Origin: Pleurotus ostreatus/Saccharomyces cerevisiae fusant | Lineage: Eukaryota > Opisthokonta | Length of the DNA: 51,211 nt | Direction: 5' to 3' | Assembly (NCBI GenBank): GCA_024196135.1 | Contig: JAMQCK010000141.1 | Span: 1-51,211 of the forward strand | Shown: in pieces, positions 48,985 through 51,211 of the stretch | Position numbering within the stretch: the first letter of the stretch is position 1 | Layout of the letters: every line of letters starts with the position of its first letter | The notes under the pieces: model-generated | Database searches by the model: none | What the model was told of the DNA's origin: nothing | Seen by the model: the letters and a program-made list of their open reading frames with translations, nothing else | Program-made: the position numbers and the translations under genes

Positions 48985-51211
48985 CTACTCTATAATGGTA
49001 TCGTCTGATAAATCTTCCTCGCTGTCCGAGTCTGCATTCATGAGGTCAGCATCCTCCTCTCCCTCCTCCTGTACCACTTCCGACTCTTCGATGGGCTTCG
49101 TGTCCGTTGGGAAATCAAGAGAGCACTCAGCCTCTGTCGCATTCCGGACAGGCTCACGAAGAATGTTGTTGAGACTTTCTTCGTGCAGATGAAACTTGAG
49201 CATCTGCATGGCTTCCATCAAGCGAGGCTCTAGGTTAGCACAGCGGGTCGTATCGGTCTCTTTGCTGGACGAGAAGACCCGCTCGCAAGGTACCGCTGAG
49301 GCCTGAACAGGCATGATGTCCAGCGCTATGCGGTATAGCGTAGGAAAATGCCCCTGATGCGCCTGGAGTATAATTGAGTCTGAAGGTCATTGCGAAACGG
49401 CCAGGACAGTACATACCTGCCAGTAGCGGACGAGGTCGAAGTCGACTGCGTCCGGATGCGTCGAGGAGAGAAGACGAGGGCGAGTGTTTTCCCAGCGCCT
49501 AAGCTCGTCCCGCACAAAAGCCCTGTCCTCGTCATCTGCGACAGCCTCCTGTCGCCTTCGCTGCTCCTCCGTGTCGATTGGCGGGGTCGCGAGATCGCTT
49601 AGCATGTTGGATGCACACCTCAGCTCTGGGACGGAGGCGGAGCGTTGAGGGCGACGGATAGAGTCAATGTAGCTGTCCAGGAAGTCCATTCCGGCACTTA
49701 AAGCGAGCGCAGGAGCGGAGGCGTGTGGAGCCAGAGCCGTCGGAGAGGAAGACGACGGCGCGGCGATGTCTGAGGCTGAGGAGGGTGTGCCCGCGCGTTG
49801 TTCAAGGCTGGCGTCTTTGTGAGGGCGCATCGATTTTCGATATTGGAACATCTGGAAGGACGTTAATCACAGCCCCGACAAGCGACGAGATGTCTGCTTA
49901 CGGCTTCTTCGAGGGCCTGGCGATGATCCTCGACCTCATGTGGCGTGTTTTCTTCGAGCCACGAAAACTTGATGAATGGGTTGATGACTGGAGCAGTTGC
50001 AAGTCAGTAAGTACATCACTTATAGCAAGAACAATCAAGGATGTTGACATACTCATTGCGAGGGCGTACGTCCTGTTGTCCTGCGCCTTGGACATGTACT
50101 CCTTCAGCTTGGCTATTGACTTCTCAATGCCGTGGCTGATTTTCGGACAGATGTCCTTCACCTCCGTGAGCGTCTTGATCAGCTTGCCGTAGACCGGAAG
50201 GACGTGGCAGAGTGTCGGGGTTCTCTGCGAAGACAAGAGCTGCTGAGCGGCATGAAGCGCGCCCAGGAACTTGCGGACATCGTCGAGGGCCTCAAGTTGC
50301 TTAGACGACAGCGCGAGAGGGCCGAGAGTGGCTCGGTACTTTTCCGAGGCGAGAAGCTTCGCTACAGCCTGCAATTCACTGTTAGTCAAGGCCGAATCGA
50401 GGAAAACGATAACTTACATTATAGAGAACAAGAAGTCGGTTAATCATGAGAAAAGTCGACGACCAACGGGTGTCAACATCGCGCAACAGAGCGAGCACAG
50501 GCAACTCGAGGAACTTTCCGTCGTTACCCAGCCACTCCTTATTTGTATTCCCCTCGCGGATAAGCGTCTCGAAGTCCTCGCGACGCAGACCGGATGCACG
50601 AATGGCAATGATTAGGGCGCGCGCGGCAGCCACAATGTCGGAGCGAAGGGCATACAGGTAGTCGTCGTCCAGCAGAAGCTCTACAGGGAAGTCGCAATCG
50701 CCGTCATCGTCGTCATCGTCATTGTCGTGCTCTTCAGAGGCGGGGGCAGGGGCAGGGGCAGCGGCGGCAGTAGCAGCGGTAACGGGCAGATCGGAAGAAG
50801 GAGCGGTGGTGGTCGCATTGGCAGTGGTGACGGTGCCGGTATCGGGCTGGCTCGCATCGACAGGACGGTTCGAGAAAGAAGTAGGGGCGGAAGACGGGGG
50901 GGACGGGAAGGTAGACGTGCTGCCTCCGCTCGCTGTTGTTGATGTCTTGCGAGACTTGCTTGGTAGGGATGGGAGCGTTATCGAGAGAACCTTCAACCCA
51001 GCCTTCACCGCGATGTTAACGACATGCGGAAAACATCTGAACATTTCCAGTCAGGTCGTAGTTGAGGTGAAAGGTAATAGAACATACCGTACACGATTTC
51101 CCTTCGCCGTTACCAGCACATTCCTTCGACACAGCGCCTTCGCAATCTCGTCCATCCCAGTGTCGTTGTTCGCGGCATTGTCCATTGTAAGCTGACCGAA
51201 CTGTGAGGCTA
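48985..51211 (-). mobile_element. hAT-family transposase, C-terminal part (cut by window edge)
   Basis: The protein would cut and paste its own element. Visible exons, from the right edge: about 51190-51088 (plus anything beyond the edge), 51036-50418, 50368-about 50057, a short one around 49990-49900, 49851-about 49416, and 49362-48985. Joined, they encode the RNase-H-like core and the dimerisation end. A catalytic Asp sits in TMDNAANNDTG, followed by CFPHVVNIAVK and the hallmark LLRDVDTRWSSTFLMINRLL. The acidic, low-complexity insert between these is typical. The hAT C-terminal motif is complete (FPTLYRIALDIMPVQASAVP, then CERVFSSSKETDT). I see no stop or frameshift, so the copy may be functional. 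The N-terminus with its BED zinc finger would lie outside the window. Confidence 0.9.

Overview
The window is nuclear DNA from a filamentous basidiomycete, most likely an agaricomycete. Its genes are cut by many introns of about 50 bases, most with GTGCGT, GTGAGT or GTAAGT donors. The gene set is typical of such a fungus: UFD4-type HECT ligase, Rpt4, Sec1, PSO2/SNM1, a GPI-type chitin deacetylase, GH43 and six-hairpin glycosidases, a Dal5-like transporter and a hAT transposase. Nothing suggests bacterial, organellar or viral DNA. I joined exons by hand from splice sites and reading phase; the summed coding lengths come out in frame for all the main genes except the giant one, whose exon list is only partly resolved.

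Layout, left to right. A minus-strand PB1-domain gene is cut by the left edge (1-191). A 14-exon UFD4/TRIP12 HECT ligase follows (852-7172, minus), then a class-III aminotransferase (7381-9398, minus). Next comes a giant multi-domain gene (10238-19328, minus) with a beta-propeller-like region, a GBP-type (GB1/RHD3-like) GTPase, a Cys/His-rich zinc region and a C-terminal von Willebrand A domain. Divergent from it, across 628 bases, is an RBR ubiquitin ligase (19957-22285, plus) whose N-terminus looks like a cysteine-protease (deubiquitinase-like) fold. PSO2/SNM1 nuclease (22459-25077, minus), GH43 hydrolase (25270-27078, minus), proteasome ATPase Rpt4 (27655-29346, minus) and a GPI-type six-hairpin glycosidase (30000-31488, minus) follow.

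From 31.5 to 34.9 kb there is a gene-poor, repeat-rich gap with nested inverted repeats, an intron-bearing tRNA-Pro(AGG) and a 411-base MITE. Then come an unrecognised five-exon gene (34873-36159, minus), a repeat-marked spacer with a perfect palindrome, Sec1 (37219-40166, plus), a single-exon orphan (40399-40902, minus), an FAD amine/amino-acid oxidoreductase (41037-42581, minus) divergent from an 18-exon MFS carrier (43089-45734, plus), and a chitin deacetylase (46380-48121, minus). A hAT transposase (48985 to the right edge, minus) closes the window.

Functional themes. Protein turnover is over-represented in the left 30 kb (UFD4, RBR ligase with a protease-like domain, Rpt4, a PB1 protein). 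Wall and polysaccharide enzymes form a second group (GH43, six-hairpin glycosidase, chitin deacetylase). The most novel material is the head-to-head pair at 10-22 kb: a giant GTPase-zinc-VWA protein and a protease-RBR fusion that may share one promoter. To my knowledge neither architecture has a described function.
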